From Clostridia bacterium (GTDB taxonomy: Bacteria; Bacillota; Clostridia; RGIG6154): 64,000 nucleotides of DNA. The stretch spans positions 1 to 64,000 of the forward strand of contig JAGAJK010000034.1 of the NCBI GenBank assembly GCA_017626145.1, given 5' to 3'. Shown here piece after piece: positions 41,546 to 50,952 of this stretch. Each line of letters starts with the position of its first letter. Position 1 is the stretch's first letter. The position numbers were made by a program, and so were the translations under genes. The notes beneath the pieces were generated by a model. The model searched no databases. It was not told the DNA's origin and was given only the letters and a program-made list of their open reading frames with translations.

Positions 41546-41968
41546 ATGTTAAAAGGTATTGATAAGATTATTTCACCCGATTTGCTTAAAATTATGATGG
41601 AAATGGGTCACGGTGACGAAATTGTTATCTCGGACGGCAACTTCCCTGCTGCAAGCATTGCACAGCGTCTTGTTCGTCTTGACGGTCACAATGCTCCCGA
41701 GGTTATTGAAGCTATGCTTAAATTACTTCCCCTCGACACTTATGCTCAGCCCGTTTATTTAATGGCGAAGGTTCCCGGCGACGATGTTGAAACCCCTATC
41801 TGGGACACATATGCTGAAATTACAGGTAAATACACCGACGCAAAGCCTGAATTTTTAGAAAGATATGAATTTTACGAAAGAGCAAAGCAGGCTTACGCTG
41901 TTGTTTACACAGGTGAAAGTGCACTTTATGCTAACGTAATTCTCAAAAAAGGTGTCGTTACAGATTAA
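41546..41968 (+). CDS. fucU: RbsD/FucU family sugar mutarotase
   Basis: 140 residues, the length of L-fucose mutarotases. Conserved parts are LKGIDKIISPDLLKIMMEMGHGDEIVISDGNFP (N terminus, His22), VPGD and RAKQAYAVVYTGESALYANVILKKGV (C terminus with the Tyr and Asn of the active site). It interconverts anomers of fucose or a related sugar. No fucose isomerase or kinase is adjacent. AGGAGG precedes the ATG. Confidence 0.88.
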   Translation: MLKGIDKIISPDLLKIMMEMGHGDEIVISDGNFPAASIAQRLVRLDGHNAPEVIEAMLKLLPLDTYAQPVYLMAKVPGDDVETPIWDTYAEITGKYTDAKPEFLERYEFYERAKQAYAVVYTGESALYANVILKKGVVTD

Positions 41969-42025
41969 AACGAACACAATTTTGAAAAAAATTAACTTTT
42001 ATTTGTTAAATTTGTTAAAAAACAC

Positions 42026-42054
42026 TTGTATTTTAAACAGTTTGGTGGTATAAT
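42026..42054 (+). promoter_or_regulatory. Promoter of gap
   Basis: TTGTAT, 17 bases, TATAAT, 40 bases upstream of the start codon. Confidence 0.75.
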
Positions 42055-42094
42055 ATACGGGTGAAAATTTGATATTCTCAAGGAGGAAATTAAT

Positions 42095-43105
42095 ATGTCA
42101 GTTAAAGTTGCTATTAATGGTTTCGGCCGTATCGGTCGTCTTGCATTCAGACAGATGTTTGGTGCAGAAGGTTATGAAGTTGTTGCTATCAACGACTTAA
42201 CAGATCCTAAGATGCTTGCTCATCTTTTAAAGTATGACTCATCACAGGGCAGATACGACGGTCACACAGTTGAAGCCGGCGAAAACTACATCGTAGTTGA
42301 CGGCAAGAAGATTATGATTTACGCTATCAAAGACGCTAACGAATGCCCATGGGGCGAGCTTGATGTAGACGTTGTACTTGAATGTACAGGTTTCTACTGC
42401 TCAAAGGAAAAGAGCATGGCTCACGTAAATGCAGGTGCTAAGAAGGTTGTTATTTCTGCTCCTGCAGGTAACGACCTTAAGACAATCGTATTCAGCGTTA
42501 ACGAAAATACACTTACAAAGGAAGATCAGATTATTTCTGCTGCTTCTTGTACAACAAACTGCCTCGCTCCTATGGCTAAGGCATTAAACGATTACGCTGC
42601 TATTCAGTCAGGTATCATGGCTACAATCCATGCTTACACAGGCGATCAGATGATCCTCGACGGTCCTCACAGAAAGGGTGACTTAAGAAGAGCAAGAGCT
42701 GGTGCTGTTAACATCGTTCCTAACTCAACAGGTGCTGCAAAGGCTATCGGTCTTGTTATTCCTGAACTTAACGGTAAGTTAATCGGTTCTGCACAGAGAG
42801 TTCCTGTTCCAACAGGTTCAACAACAATCCTTACAGCTGTTGTTAAGGGTAAAGACGTAACAAAGGAAGGCATCAATGCTGCTATGAAGGCTGCTGCTTC
42901 TGCTTCATTTGGTTACAACGAAGATGAAATCGTATCTTCAGATATCATCGGTATCACATACGGTTCATTATTCGATGCTACACAGACAATGGTAGCTCCT
43001 ATCGGCGACGACCTTTACGAAGTTCAGGTTGTTTCATGGTATGATAATGAAAACTCATACACAAGCCAGATGGTAAGAACAATTAAGTATTTTGCAGAAC
43101 TCTAA
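42095..43105 (+). CDS. gap: Glyceraldehyde-3-phosphate dehydrogenase, type I
   Basis: 336 residues. NAD-binding start [17 protein letters not shown], active-site [13 protein letters not shown] (Cys about 153), HAYTGDQ (catalytic His) and [13 protein letters not shown] at the C terminus. It oxidises glyceraldehyde-3-phosphate in glycolysis. Strong AAGGAGG site, very biased codons and a perfect terminator agree with high expression. It is monocistronic. Confidence 0.97.
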   Translation: MSVKVAINGFGRIGRLAFRQMFGAEGYEVVAINDLTDPKMLAHLLKYDSSQGRYDGHTVEAGENYIVVDGKKIMIYAIKDANECPWGELDVDVVLECTGFYCSKEKSMAHVNAGAKKVVISAPAGNDLKTIVFSVNENTLTKEDQIISAASCTTNCLAPMAKALNDYAAIQSGIMATIHAYTGDQMILDGPHRKGDLRRARAGAVNIVPNSTGAAKAIGLVIPELNGKLIGSAQRVPVPTGSTTILTAVVKGKDVTKEGINAAMKAAASASFGYNEDEIVSSDIIGITYGSLFDATQTMVAPIGDDLYEVQVVSWYDNENSYTSQMVRTIKYFAEL

Positions 43106-43138
43106 TATATTGGAAGGCGAGTAAATTTCGACCCTAAC

Positions 43139-43170
43139 AGCCACGGAAACAAAAGTTTCCGTGGCTTTTT
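43139..43170 (+). terminator. Terminator of gap
   Basis: AGCCACGGAAAC pairs perfectly with GTTTCCGTGGCT, loop AAAA, followed by TTTT. Confidence 0.92.
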
Positions 43171-43224
43171 TATACACAGCTTCTTGCCGTACAATAAGTA
43201 CTGTCTGCGAAGCTGTGTATAAAA
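43168..43224. repeat. 16-bp inverted repeat in the gap-MFS intergenic region
   Basis: TTTTATACACAGCTTC at 43168-43183 is the exact complement of GAAGCTGTGTATAAAA at 43209-43224, with 25 bases between. GCCGTACAATAA inside it recurs near 43348. No gene is convincing between 43106 and 43468; both converging genes are already served by other stops. Confidence 0.7.
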
Positions 43225-43468
43225 TATGATTCGAAATTTTCTTCGCCTTCGGGTAGTGGTAACTGTTTGCAACAGCGAACATTAAATATCTCTCCAATTT
43301 TACCTGTCTTCAAACATATGAAACCAAGTGTGTTTCTGGTGTTTTTGCCGTACAATAATATTACGGGCTTTTTTGATGTAGTATAAATTAAAAATATGGC
43401 TTCAAAACCAAAACTGCCTTATCTGGCTGTGGCGTTATCTGCCCTGTTTTTAAAAATTTAATTATTTT

Positions 43469-44761
43469 CTATTGATGGAGAACCTTCTGTTTTTCTATTA
43501 CTTTATGTATATAGAATGCCGCAAGCCCTATCACTATTGCAGAAAACAGTGCAAGTATCTGCTGTCCGTAAATCTTTATACCGAACAGAAATAAAGAATT
43601 TTGCTGATAGAAAGCTAAGAATTTACCTGCAAGAAGTGCCGTTATAAAGCCTGCAATGCCTCCTATACTGTTCTTTATTGCCATTGCCTGAACTATGTAT
43701 TCTTCCTTTACGTAACTGTAGGTAACGTTGAAGCTGTTGGCATTTATTCCTGCAAATGCTATGGAATTAAGTATGCCGTATATTGCAATGAAAAACCAGG
43801 TCTGTGGCATTGTGAAAACAACAATTGCGTATCCTGCCGCAGCTATACCAAGGCCAAGCTTCATACCCTTTGCAAAGGATTTTCTGTCGGAATACTTACC
43901 GAATGGCTGTGAAACAAGAAGTCTTGCTATCTGACCTAAAACGTTCATTATTTCAATTATACCAACACTTATAAGCAAATCGTTTGTTCTGTACGTTGCA
44001 AGAAAGCCTACTGTTGCACATCTTCCCACATCCCACAAAAGCTGAAGAATAAGAACATGGCGGAAATTTTTGTTTTTAATTGTATTTTCCACTATATCCT
44101 TTGTTTTAGGATTTGTTGCCTTATTATTCTGCGGTTCGTCCTTCTTTATAAGTAACAAACAAATTAAATTTATAATGCTTATTGAAAAACCTATTATTAA
44201 GATAAGCGTAAAGCCTTTTTCTATTTGTCCTGCACTTTCAAATGCATCAAAAACAAAGCCTACCACAAGAGAATAAACTGCACCGCAGCCTAAAGAAATC
44301 ATTTCCTTTATTGCTGAAAACACGCCTCTTTTATGCGGTTCAACAAAAGAATTTCCCCATTTAAACAACATCCCGGAAACAAGATATATTGAAAAGTAGG
44401 AAAGAACTATTCCTACGATTATAAGTATCTCTTTTGTTTTTTGAGATACGTCAAAAAACGGTGTTAAAAACACGCTTACATGTATAAACTGTGCAAGTGA
44501 GTTAAAAATAAGGGTTATTGTTTTAAGACTTTTCAGTCTTCCTACCAAAGGTATAGATAAAATCTGAAACATAAAAGCAAGGGATGAAATGGAAAGTATT
44601 ATACCCGTAAGTGAATCGCTCATTCCTATATGCTTTGCGAGCTTCGAAAAAAACGCTCCCGTTATAATTAAATTTATGAGATATTCAAAGGTACACTGCA
44701 TTGCATATATCCATCTTGACCTTTTATACGCCGTTGTTGAAAATTTATCTGTCATTGTCAT
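43469..44761 (-). CDS. MFS transporter
   Basis: 430 residues with twelve predicted membrane segments. MFS marks include GISDSLTG-type loop after helix 1 (KHIGMSDSLTGIILSISSLAF), RLKSLKTITL and, in the second half, QPFGKYSDRKSFAKGMKLG, the loop 8-9 motif. The substrate is probably a sugar or glycoside, since the gene follows a LacI regulator with overlapping ends (17 bases) and lies near a rhamnosidase-like fragment. AAGGAAG is 5 bases ahead of the first ATG. Confidence 0.82.
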   Translation of the reverse strand: MTMTDKFSTTAYKRSRWIYAMQCTFEYLINLIITGAFFSKLAKHIGMSDSLTGIILSISSLAFMFQILSIPLVGRLKSLKTITLIFNSLAQFIHVSVFLTPFFDVSQKTKEILIIVGIVLSYFSIYLVSGMLFKWGNSFVEPHKRGVFSAIKEMISLGCGAVYSLVVGFVFDAFESAGQIEKGFTLILIIGFSISIINLICLLLIKKDEPQNNKATNPKTKDIVENTIKNKNFRHVLILQLLWDVGRCATVGFLATYRTNDLLISVGIIEIMNVLGQIARLLVSQPFGKYSDRKSFAKGMKLGLGIAAAGYAIVVFTMPQTWFFIAIYGILNSIAFAGINANSFNVTYSYVKEEYIVQAMAIKNSIGGIAGFITALLAGKFLAFYQQNSLFLFGIKIYGQQILALFSAIVIGLAAFYIHKVIEKQKVLHQ

Positions 44762-45755
44762 TCGCTTCCTTATTCAAGTTTTTCACTGTATCTCTTATAA
44801 TAAGTCTGTACCCTACCACAAATTTTTGTAACTCATTACTCTTTTTTAGTATTTTATCATATAGAAGCCTTACAGCCTCGACGCCCTGCTGATGCTTATA
44901 AACCTGTACGGTTGTAAGAGGTATCTGGGCAAAGGATGCATAAAAAATATCGTTTATACCTATTACAGATATATCGTCAGGAACTGAAATTCCTTCTTTA
45001 TTAAGCTTATGAATCAGTCCCATGGCAATTTCATCGTATGCTGCCAAAACTGCTGTAGGTCTGTCTTCACTTTCAAATATTTTTATTGCTGCATCATAGC
45101 CTGCTTTTTCAAATCTCTGATCACTTTCATAAATATAATTATTATTTACTTCAATTTCATTGTTTTCAAGTGCTTTTACAAAATTTTTGCATCTGCCGGT
45201 TGTATATTTTTCTCCAACGAAACCTATTTTTTTATGTCCCATCTTTTTAAGGTAATTTATAGCTTCATTTGTTACCTCATATCCTCCCGCACAAACAACA
45301 TCGCACCACTGTTCTTCTGCATCATCGTCTTTGTTTAAGACAACGGTGGGAATTGAAGGCTTTACCTGGAGCTTTTTCTGTGAAAAGGTAATAATACCGT
45401 CGGTTTCATTTTTTAAAATAATCATTTTAAAAATATCATTCAGCTTCCGTTCATCAAAATCATAAATATAAACAGCAACCTGACCGCCTCTTTTTTCTAC
45501 CTCTTCCTTTATATTAGAAATAATCCTGCAATAGTAAATACTTATTATTTCCGGACAGACAACTGCAATCAATGCGCCTTTCTTTCTGTTTTTTTCTACT
45601 CTTCTTTTTCTTTTTTCGTCAAAATAACCCTCACGGATAGCAATATTTTTTATTTCTTCCGCAAGAGCAGGACTTACTTCCTTACTTCCCGAAAGAGCCT
45701 TTGATACTGTTGACGGAGATACCTTTGCAATTTGTGCTATTTTTTTCTGGTTCAT
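44745..45755 (-). CDS. LacI-family transcriptional regulator
   Basis: 336 residues. HTH KKIAQIAKVSPSTVSKALSGSKEVSPALAEEI at the N terminus, followed by a hinge (KRKRRVEKNRKKG) and a periplasmic-binding-like sensor with GIITFSQ, KKIGFVGEKYTTGRCKNF, AVLAAYDEIAMGLI and SVIGINDIF. It is expected to repress the overlapping MFS gene and itself until a sugar ligand binds. Confidence 0.88.
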   Translation of the reverse strand: MNQKKIAQIAKVSPSTVSKALSGSKEVSPALAEEIKNIAIREGYFDEKRKRRVEKNRKKGALIAVVCPEIISIYYCRIISNIKEEVEKRGGQVAVYIYDFDERKLNDIFKMIILKNETDGIITFSQKKLQVKPSIPTVVLNKDDDAEEQWCDVVCAGGYEVTNEAINYLKKMGHKKIGFVGEKYTTGRCKNFVKALENNEIEVNNNYIYESDQRFEKAGYDAAIKIFESEDRPTAVLAAYDEIAMGLIHKLNKEGISVPDDISVIGINDIFYASFAQIPLTTVQVYKHQQGVEAVRLLYDKILKKSNELQKFVVGYRLIIRDTVKNLNKEANDNDR

Positions 45756-45835
45756 AATATTATAGCCTTTCTGCTATTTATTCTTATTCATTTTACCACA
45801 AAAAACATTTTTTTCAATATAAATAATAACGAATT

Positions 45836-46714
45836 TTATTCGATTTTATGAACGCCTGCAAGATGAATTTCAGCTTCCCCTTCTAAAACTGTTACCTTAA
45901 TATATCTTAAATTAATTCTGTGAAAGCTTTCTCTTTCAAACTCGCCGTCTATAACATCAAAATCAATAAAGCCGTCCTCACGTTCCTTAGATAAAGAGTA
46001 GCTTACTCTTATTTTTGCCTTTTTCCCGGTTTTGAAAGCAACCCGTACAAAACCTTCCATTTCCTTTTCCATATCAAAAAGTGCATATTCGCCGTCAGTA
46101 AGGGTTACAGGATAACGGGTTTCAACATTTTTGTAAGGAGTAAATTTGCCTTTTTCAAGTGCCTTTACCGCATTTTTGTAGGAATATTTGTATTCTGAAA
46201 AAATTCCTTTAAAACGCATTGTGCCAAGGTCGATTATATCTACATTCGTTTTAATCATTGTGGCACCGGAAATTCTGTACTTTTCTCTGTAATCGCCGTT
46301 TTCTGTTTTTTCTGTGCTTTTTTCACGTTCGGCATCCACAAAGCCTATAAAATTACAGCCGGTAGCAACCAGCGGTCTGCCGTCGCAAAAAATTTCTGCC
46401 ATTATAAAATTTTTCTGTTCTTCACCGTTTACGTCACTTAAATATCCCGCACATTCAATTACTATCTGATTTATTCCCTCGGTTACAAACGGTGTTATAT
46501 CAACCGTTTCATAACAGAACATACTCATAACCTTTTTAATTCTGCTGTCGCAGGCTGTGTCTGAGTTTACAGTAACTCTGTACACCGATGAACCCGTAAT
46601 ATCAAGTATTACAGGCTTATCCCCTTCATATTCAAAATTTGCCGCAAAAAACGCAGTTATATTTTTTTCTTTTTCCTGTCCCTTCAAAAATACAGGAGCT
46701 GCATATTTAAACAT
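45836..46714 (-). CDS. Orphan beta-sandwich protein resembling the N-terminal part of GH78 rhamnosidases
   Basis: 292 residues. Two beta-rich parts: residues 1-135 (DITGSSVYRVTVNSD, DITPFVTEGINQIVIECAGYL) like the rhamnosidase N-terminal domain, and residues 150-292 (ALFDMEKEMEGFVRVAFKTGKKAKIRVSYSLSKEREDGF) like the Bac_rhamnosid sandwich. The (alpha/alpha)6 catalytic domain that should follow is missing. It is either a truncated enzyme or a stand-alone carbohydrate-binding protein. No signal peptide. It starts 2 bases after the coiled-coil gene and so is in the parAB transcription unit. Confidence 0.55.
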   Translation of the reverse strand: MFKYAAPVFLKGQEKEKNITAFFAANFEYEGDKPVILDITGSSVYRVTVNSDTACDSRIKKVMSMFCYETVDITPFVTEGINQIVIECAGYLSDVNGEEQKNFIMAEIFCDGRPLVATGCNFIGFVDAEREKSTEKTENGDYREKYRISGATMIKTNVDIIDLGTMRFKGIFSEYKYSYKNAVKALEKGKFTPYKNVETRYPVTLTDGEYALFDMEKEMEGFVRVAFKTGKKAKIRVSYSLSKEREDGFIDFDVIDGEFERESFHRINLRYIKVTVLEGEAEIHLAGVHKIE

Positions 46715-46716
46715 AT

Positions 46717-47145
46717 TTAAAAGTCACCCTGTTCTGTAAGCTCATTCTTTAATTCATCACTTATTTCAAGATTATTTATGTTGTTCATTATTTCGTCATA
46801 TTTTTCTTTATCGGTTTCTTTTATTTTCTGAGCCTGAATATAAAGTCTGTAGGCTTCATTTTCATTTACAGCAGATTCCTTTTCCTTAAGAATTTCTTCC
46901 TTTTCTGCGGTAAGCTTTTCAATTTCACCATTTAATCTGTTGTTTTCCTGAGTAAGTGCAAGGTTCTGATTACTTACCTCCTGAACCTTGTCATTTGAAT
47001 TAAAATTTCTGATTATTCTGTCATCGCCACGGTTAATACTTCTTGAAAGGCTTATTCCGCCTATTAAAATGCATATCATAGCAACAACCAAAAGGGTAAT
47101 TGAATATTTAATAAGATTTTTTTCGTTATGATTTTTGTTGTTCAT
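46717..47145 (-). CDS. Membrane-anchored coiled-coil protein
   Basis: 142 residues: basic N terminus, one membrane helix (ITLLVVAMICILIGGISL), then a coiled coil of about 55 residues (SNQNLALTQENNRLNGEIEKLTAEKEEILKEK, heptad-like), and an acidic tail. The layout recalls septum or spore envelope proteins, but no family is recognised. It lies two bases downstream of parB, which links it to origin segregation only by position. Confidence 0.6.
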   Translation of the reverse strand: MNNKNHNEKNLIKYSITLLVVAMICILIGGISLSRSINRGDDRIIRNFNSNDKVQEVSNQNLALTQENNRLNGEIEKLTAEKEEILKEKESAVNENEAYRLYIQAQKIKETDKEKYDEIMNNINNLEISDELKNELTEQGDF

Positions 47146-47147
47146 TA

Positions 47148-48011
47148 TTATTCTCCAAGTAATTCAAAAAGTCTGTTCATCTGCTGCATATCTTTAAAGC
47201 TGATTTCAAGCTTTCCTTTAAATTTATCTGAATATTTGATATTAACCTTAAGACCGTACTTCTTTTCAAGTCCCTTAACGGAAGAATCAATTGCATTCTT
47301 CACATCACGGTCAACCTTAACTTCCTTCTTAGCTTTTTCTTCTTTTCCCTTTGCAAGTGCTTCTGTCTGACGCACACTAAGATCAAGATTCACAACAGTC
47401 CGGGCAAGCTTTATCATAGCTTCTTCATTTTTTGCACCTAAAATTGCTCTTGCGTGACCTTCTGTAAGCTTTCCTTCTTCAATTAATTCAAGAACCTTTG
47501 AAGGAAGCTTTAAAATTCTCATGGTATTTGTAATTGCAGTTCTGCTTTTACCTATTTTTTTGCTTAATTCATCCTGAGTAAGTCCGAAGCGTTCGATAAG
47601 ACGCATATAACCCATTGCTTCTTCAATTAAGTTTAAATCCTCTCTCTGAAGATTTTCAACCAAAGCAACCTGTTCAGTTTCAAACTCATCATATTCCTTT
47701 ACTATAACAGGAACCTTTTCAAGCCCTAATAATTTAGCGGCTCTCCATCTTCTTTCACCGGCAACAATTTTATAATAATCCTTTTCCTTAACTGCGATGA
47801 TAGGAGAGATGATGCCGTGTTCCTTAATAGAATCGGCAAGTGCCTGCAATTTTTCCTTATCAAACTTTTTTCTTGGCTGTTCTCTGTTGGGTTCAACTGT
47901 ATTTATATCAAGCTCAAGAGCATTTTTTCTTTCTGTTATTTCTTCTACCTTTTCTGCGGATATAAGTGCTTCAAGACCGAAGCCTTTACCGAGACCGCCT
48001 TTTCTTGCCAT
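47148..48011 (-). CDS. parB: Chromosome partitioning protein ParB (Spo0J)
   Basis: 287 residues. N-terminal GLGKGFGLEALI, CTPase site IVAGERRWRAAKLLG and VALVENLQREDLNLIEEA, HTH LTQDELSKKIGKSRTAITNTMRIL, then the parS-binding and dimer regions. It loads on parS as a CTP-dependent clamp and spreads. Start is ATG at 48011, 9 bases after AAAGGA; a TTG three codons earlier is less likely. Confidence 0.95.
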   Translation of the reverse strand: MARKGGLGKGFGLEALISAEKVEEITERKNALELDINTVEPNREQPRKKFDKEKLQALADSIKEHGIISPIIAVKEKDYYKIVAGERRWRAAKLLGLEKVPVIVKEYDEFETEQVALVENLQREDLNLIEEAMGYMRLIERFGLTQDELSKKIGKSRTAITNTMRILKLPSKVLELIEEGKLTEGHARAILGAKNEEAMIKLARTVVNLDLSVRQTEALAKGKEEKAKKEVKVDRDVKNAIDSSVKGLEKKYGLKVNIKYSDKFKGKLEISFKDMQQMNRLFELLGE

Positions 48012-48034
48012 TAAATTCAATCCTTTCAGTTAAT

Positions 48035-48050
48035 TGTTTCACGTGAAACA
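48035..48050. promoter_or_regulatory. parS site 1
   Basis: TGTTTCACGTGAAACA, an exact match to the Firmicute parS consensus. It lies between parA and parB, just ahead of the parB ribosome binding site. Confidence 0.97.
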
Positions 48051-48071
48051 ATTTATGTTTTTATAAAATAA

Positions 48072-48087
48072 TGTTTCACGTGAAACA
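48072..48087. promoter_or_regulatory. parS site 2
   Basis: A second exact TGTTTCACGTGAAACA, 37 bases from the first and touching the parA stop codon at 48088-48090. Confidence 0.97.
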
Positions 48088-48846
48088 TTATGATTTTATT
48101 ACTTCATCTGCAAGCTTATCGTAAGCAAGTGCACCTGTTGAATGCTTGTCGAACACGTTAATAGGTTCACCAAAGCCCGGTGCTTCCGAAAGTCTTACGT
48201 TTCTCGGTATAAGCGTTTTATATACCTTTTTTCCAAATACCTTTCTCACTTCCTCAACCACCTGAATTGAAAGGTTTGTTCTTCCGTCAAACATTGTCAT
48301 AAGAACACCTTCAATTTCAATTTTCGGATTATAAGCCTTTTTAATTAAATTAATTGTATTTGTAAGCTGAGCGATTCCTTCAAGTGCGTAATATTCACAC
48401 TGAACGGGAATAATTACCGAATCAACCGCTGAAAGGGCATTTACCGTTACAAGCCCCAGTGACGGGGGACAGTCAACTATTATATAATCGAATTTGTCAC
48501 TAAGCTTGTCCAGAGCGTTTTTAATTCTGTATTCTCTTTGTTCAATACCTACAAGCTCAATTTCAGCACCGGCAAGGTCTATGTTTGCAGGTATAATTTT
48601 CATATTGAAATATTCAACATCGCTGATTGCCTTTTCAGGCTCAACTCCGTTTACAAGAATGTCGTAAATTGTATATTCTACCGCTTTTTTATCAATTCCA
48701 AGACCGCTCGTGGTATTTCCCTGAGGGTCAACATCAACAACAAGAACTCTTTTATTTTTCTGTGCAAGTGCAGAAGAAAGATTAACAGCCGTAGTAGTTT
48801 TTCCTACGCCGCCCTTCTGGTTTGCAACAGCAATTATTTTAGCCAC
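48088..48846 (-). CDS. parA: Chromosome partitioning ATPase ParA (Soj)
   Basis: 252 residues. Deviant Walker A NQKGGVGKTTTAVNL at the N terminus, DVDPQGNTTSGLG, DYIIVDCPPSLGL (Walker B) and PVQCEYYALEG. It forms an ATP-dependent gradient that moves ParB-bound origins and also touches DnaA control. Start is GTG at 48846, 7 bases after AAAGGAG; the frame continues six codons upstream but without a suitable site. Confidence 0.95.
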   Translation of the reverse strand: MAKIIAVANQKGGVGKTTTAVNLSSALAQKNKRVLVVDVDPQGNTTSGLGIDKKAVEYTIYDILVNGVEPEKAISDVEYFNMKIIPANIDLAGAEIELVGIEQREYRIKNALDKLSDKFDYIIVDCPPSLGLVTVNALSAVDSVIIPVQCEYYALEGIAQLTNTINLIKKAYNPKIEIEGVLMTMFDGRTNLSIQVVEEVRKVFGKKVYKTLIPRNVRLSEAPGFGEPINVFDKHSTGALAYDKLADEVIKS

Positions 48847-49018
48847 AAAACCACTCCTTTGCAATTACTACCATTTTAGCATAACAACACATATTTTGCA
48901 ACTGTTTTATTTGTAATACCCTTTTAAATATGATGTTACCTTTTTGTAACAATACTGTGTTATAATGAAATTGCAGAATGGGATAGCTCCCATCACATTA
49001 TTTATAAAGAAGGTGTTA

Positions 49019-49492
49019 ATGTTGAAAAAGTTTATCTTTACTTTAATTGCAGCTGTTTCTTTGGTTTTTCTTACATTTATCGTTTCATCAGCCGCACCTG
49101 CATCACTTCCTGCAACTGTTTCAACATCAGGTAATATAATTACAGTTACTAATCCCCCCTCATTTTCAACTACAACAAATAAGGGTGTAGTTTTCTGCGG
49201 TTACGGTGAAAGCGGAACAAAGCTTTACTTCTACGAATATAACAGCACAACCAATACATATAAGCCTATCTATGAAAACGGTGAGCATATTTCTCTTACA
49301 ATTAACTCATCAGGCGTTTTCTGGAAGAAGATTAATTTCAATTCAGGCTATCACAAGGTTGTTGTTTATGCTGAATCAGGAAGCTCAACACAGAGTGTTA
49401 AAAGAGAAATTAATGTTATCACTTCTGATATTATGGACAGAATCAAAGGTTTTTCCGTTAATGTAAACGGTATTGTTAAGAAAGGAATCTGA
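49019..49492 (+). CDS. Secreted protein of unknown function
   Basis: 157 residues. Signal peptide MLKKFIFTLIAAVSLVFLTFIVSSA-A. The mature part is Ser/Thr-rich beta-type sequence (VVFCGYGESGTKLYFYEYN, HKVVVYAESGS), resembling an Ig-like or filament domain. The gene ends 4 bases before a YycH-like gene, so the two are one transcription unit. AAGAAGG precedes the ATG. Confidence 0.65.
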   Translation: MLKKFIFTLIAAVSLVFLTFIVSSAAPASLPATVSTSGNIITVTNPPSFSTTTNKGVVFCGYGESGTKLYFYEYNSTTNTYKPIYENGEHISLTINSSGVFWKKINFNSGYHKVVVYAESGSSTQSVKREINVITSDIMDRIKGFSVNVNGIVKKGI

Positions 49493-49496
49493 TCCT

Positions 49497-50885
49497 TTGA
49501 GTATTGAAAGAATCAAAACCTTAATACTTACATTGTTAATATTAATCTGCATTACCCTTGGTGTGCAGATTTTATTTGAAGAGAAATTATGGTCTGACGA
49601 CTATGATTTCTTTTCTGTTTGGTCGGAAAAAATATCTTCACTTTTCGGTAACAACGAAAATGCAACAAACATTAATGTTACCGGTGCTCTTGACAGTATA
49701 TTTTCTCCCCGTGTTGCCGTTCTTTCATATACTGACGGAAGAATCACCGTAAATTTTACAGACGATGAATCAAAAGAATTAAGAAACGCATTAAATAATG
49801 TAATGAAGGAAGCCCTTGTTAAAACAGATATTACGGCAACCGAACAGCAATGGCAGGCGGCACTTACATCCAAAAGTGTTTATGCAGACTTTTCTGTTCC
49901 TGTAAGCTTTGAAGCAATGGGTGAATTTTTAGGAATAAAAAACAATATTACCACACTATCATATTTTGACAGTATGGTAATAGTAACAAACAATATATCC
50001 AACACAAGCCAGGTACCCGTTTATTTTTGTGACAGCACAAAGGGTGAATATTTAAACGTATCAATTTTTCTGAACGATAATTTTCTTTACGATATCCAGG
50101 AAAACTACTCCAAAAAAGAAAAGCAGAATATTTCCTACGCATTTGAAATGAATCTTGATAAAAAGCTTGATACCAATACACATCAGAAAATTATCTTTGA
50201 TTCTTATGTAAGACTTAACCTTGACCCTATTAATTTAAATGTACTTGAAAGAGAAAATGTTGACATATATAATGAAAACACTGTAAAAAAGATTCTGCAG
50301 GTATTATCTCTTGATTATAAAGCTTCAAAAAAATATACCCAATCCGATTCAACAACCCTTTACGTTGATTCTGACTGTGTAATAACCTTCCGCCCCGACG
50401 GTATTATAGAATATGAAGCAACAGAAGGAAAAGGTATAAAAATAAGTGAAGAAACCACAATTTCCTCCTGTGCTGCAGGAAGTGCAAAGCTTCTTGACGA
50501 TTTATTCGGATGCTTTAATATTTCAGAAAACACAAGAATATTTGTAAACTCCCCTTTAAATGAGGACGAAACCGAAAGCTATACCTTTGATTTTGACTAT
50601 CTTTACAACTCAATACCTATTTATTCAGAGAATCACGGTTGCAGTATAGATGTTAAAAACGGAAGAATTACTTATCTCAAGGCATACATAAAGAATTTCA
50701 CTCTCGCTTCCGAAGGAAAAGAAAGTAATCCTCTTGAGGTTATAGATATTCTTTACGAAACAATGGGAGAAAAAAACATAAAAATCAACGACCTTTATTT
50801 TGGTTATTTTGATAAAAACGGACAAATTACCCTTTCATGGCAGGCACAGATTGAAGGCTCTGACGATATTATAATAATTAACTAA
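49497..50885 (+). CDS. YycH-like membrane-anchored protein
   Basis: 462 residues. N terminus MSIERIKTLILTLLILICITLGVQ recalls YycH (basic start, one helix, long extracytoplasmic part). The C-terminal YFDKNGQITLSWQAQIEG resembles the end of YycH/YycI domains. In Bacilli these proteins tune the WalK wall-stress kinase; no walRK is in this window, so the partner is unknown. Start is TTG at 49497, with AAAGGAAT ahead, 4 bases after the preceding stop. Confidence 0.6.
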   Translation: MSIERIKTLILTLLILICITLGVQILFEEKLWSDDYDFFSVWSEKISSLFGNNENATNINVTGALDSIFSPRVAVLSYTDGRITVNFTDDESKELRNALNNVMKEALVKTDITATEQQWQAALTSKSVYADFSVPVSFEAMGEFLGIKNNITTLSYFDSMVIVTNNISNTSQVPVYFCDSTKGEYLNVSIFLNDNFLYDIQENYSKKEKQNISYAFEMNLDKKLDTNTHQKIIFDSYVRLNLDPINLNVLERENVDIYNENTVKKILQVLSLDYKASKKYTQSDSTTLYVDSDCVITFRPDGIIEYEATEGKGIKISEETTISSCAAGSAKLLDDLFGCFNISENTRIFVNSPLNEDETESYTFDFDYLYNSIPIYSENHGCSIDVKNGRITYLKAYIKNFTLASEGKESNPLEVIDILYETMGEKNIKINDLYFGYFDKNGQITLSWQAQIEGSDDIIIIN

Positions 50886-50900
50886 AAAATGTATTTTTTA

Positions 50901-50929
50901 AAACTGTATGCATAAGCATACAGTTTTTA
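50901..50929 (+). terminator. Terminator of the YycH-like gene
   Basis: A perfect 11-bp stem, AAACTGTATGC/GCATACAGTTT, loop ATAA, then TTT. Confidence 0.85.
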
Positions 50930-50952
50930 TAATATTCTTTATTGGTGATACA

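Noticed and set aside
43055-43355. Short minus-strand frames after gap
   Set aside because: They run through the gap terminator and an inverted repeat; composition is not protein-like.
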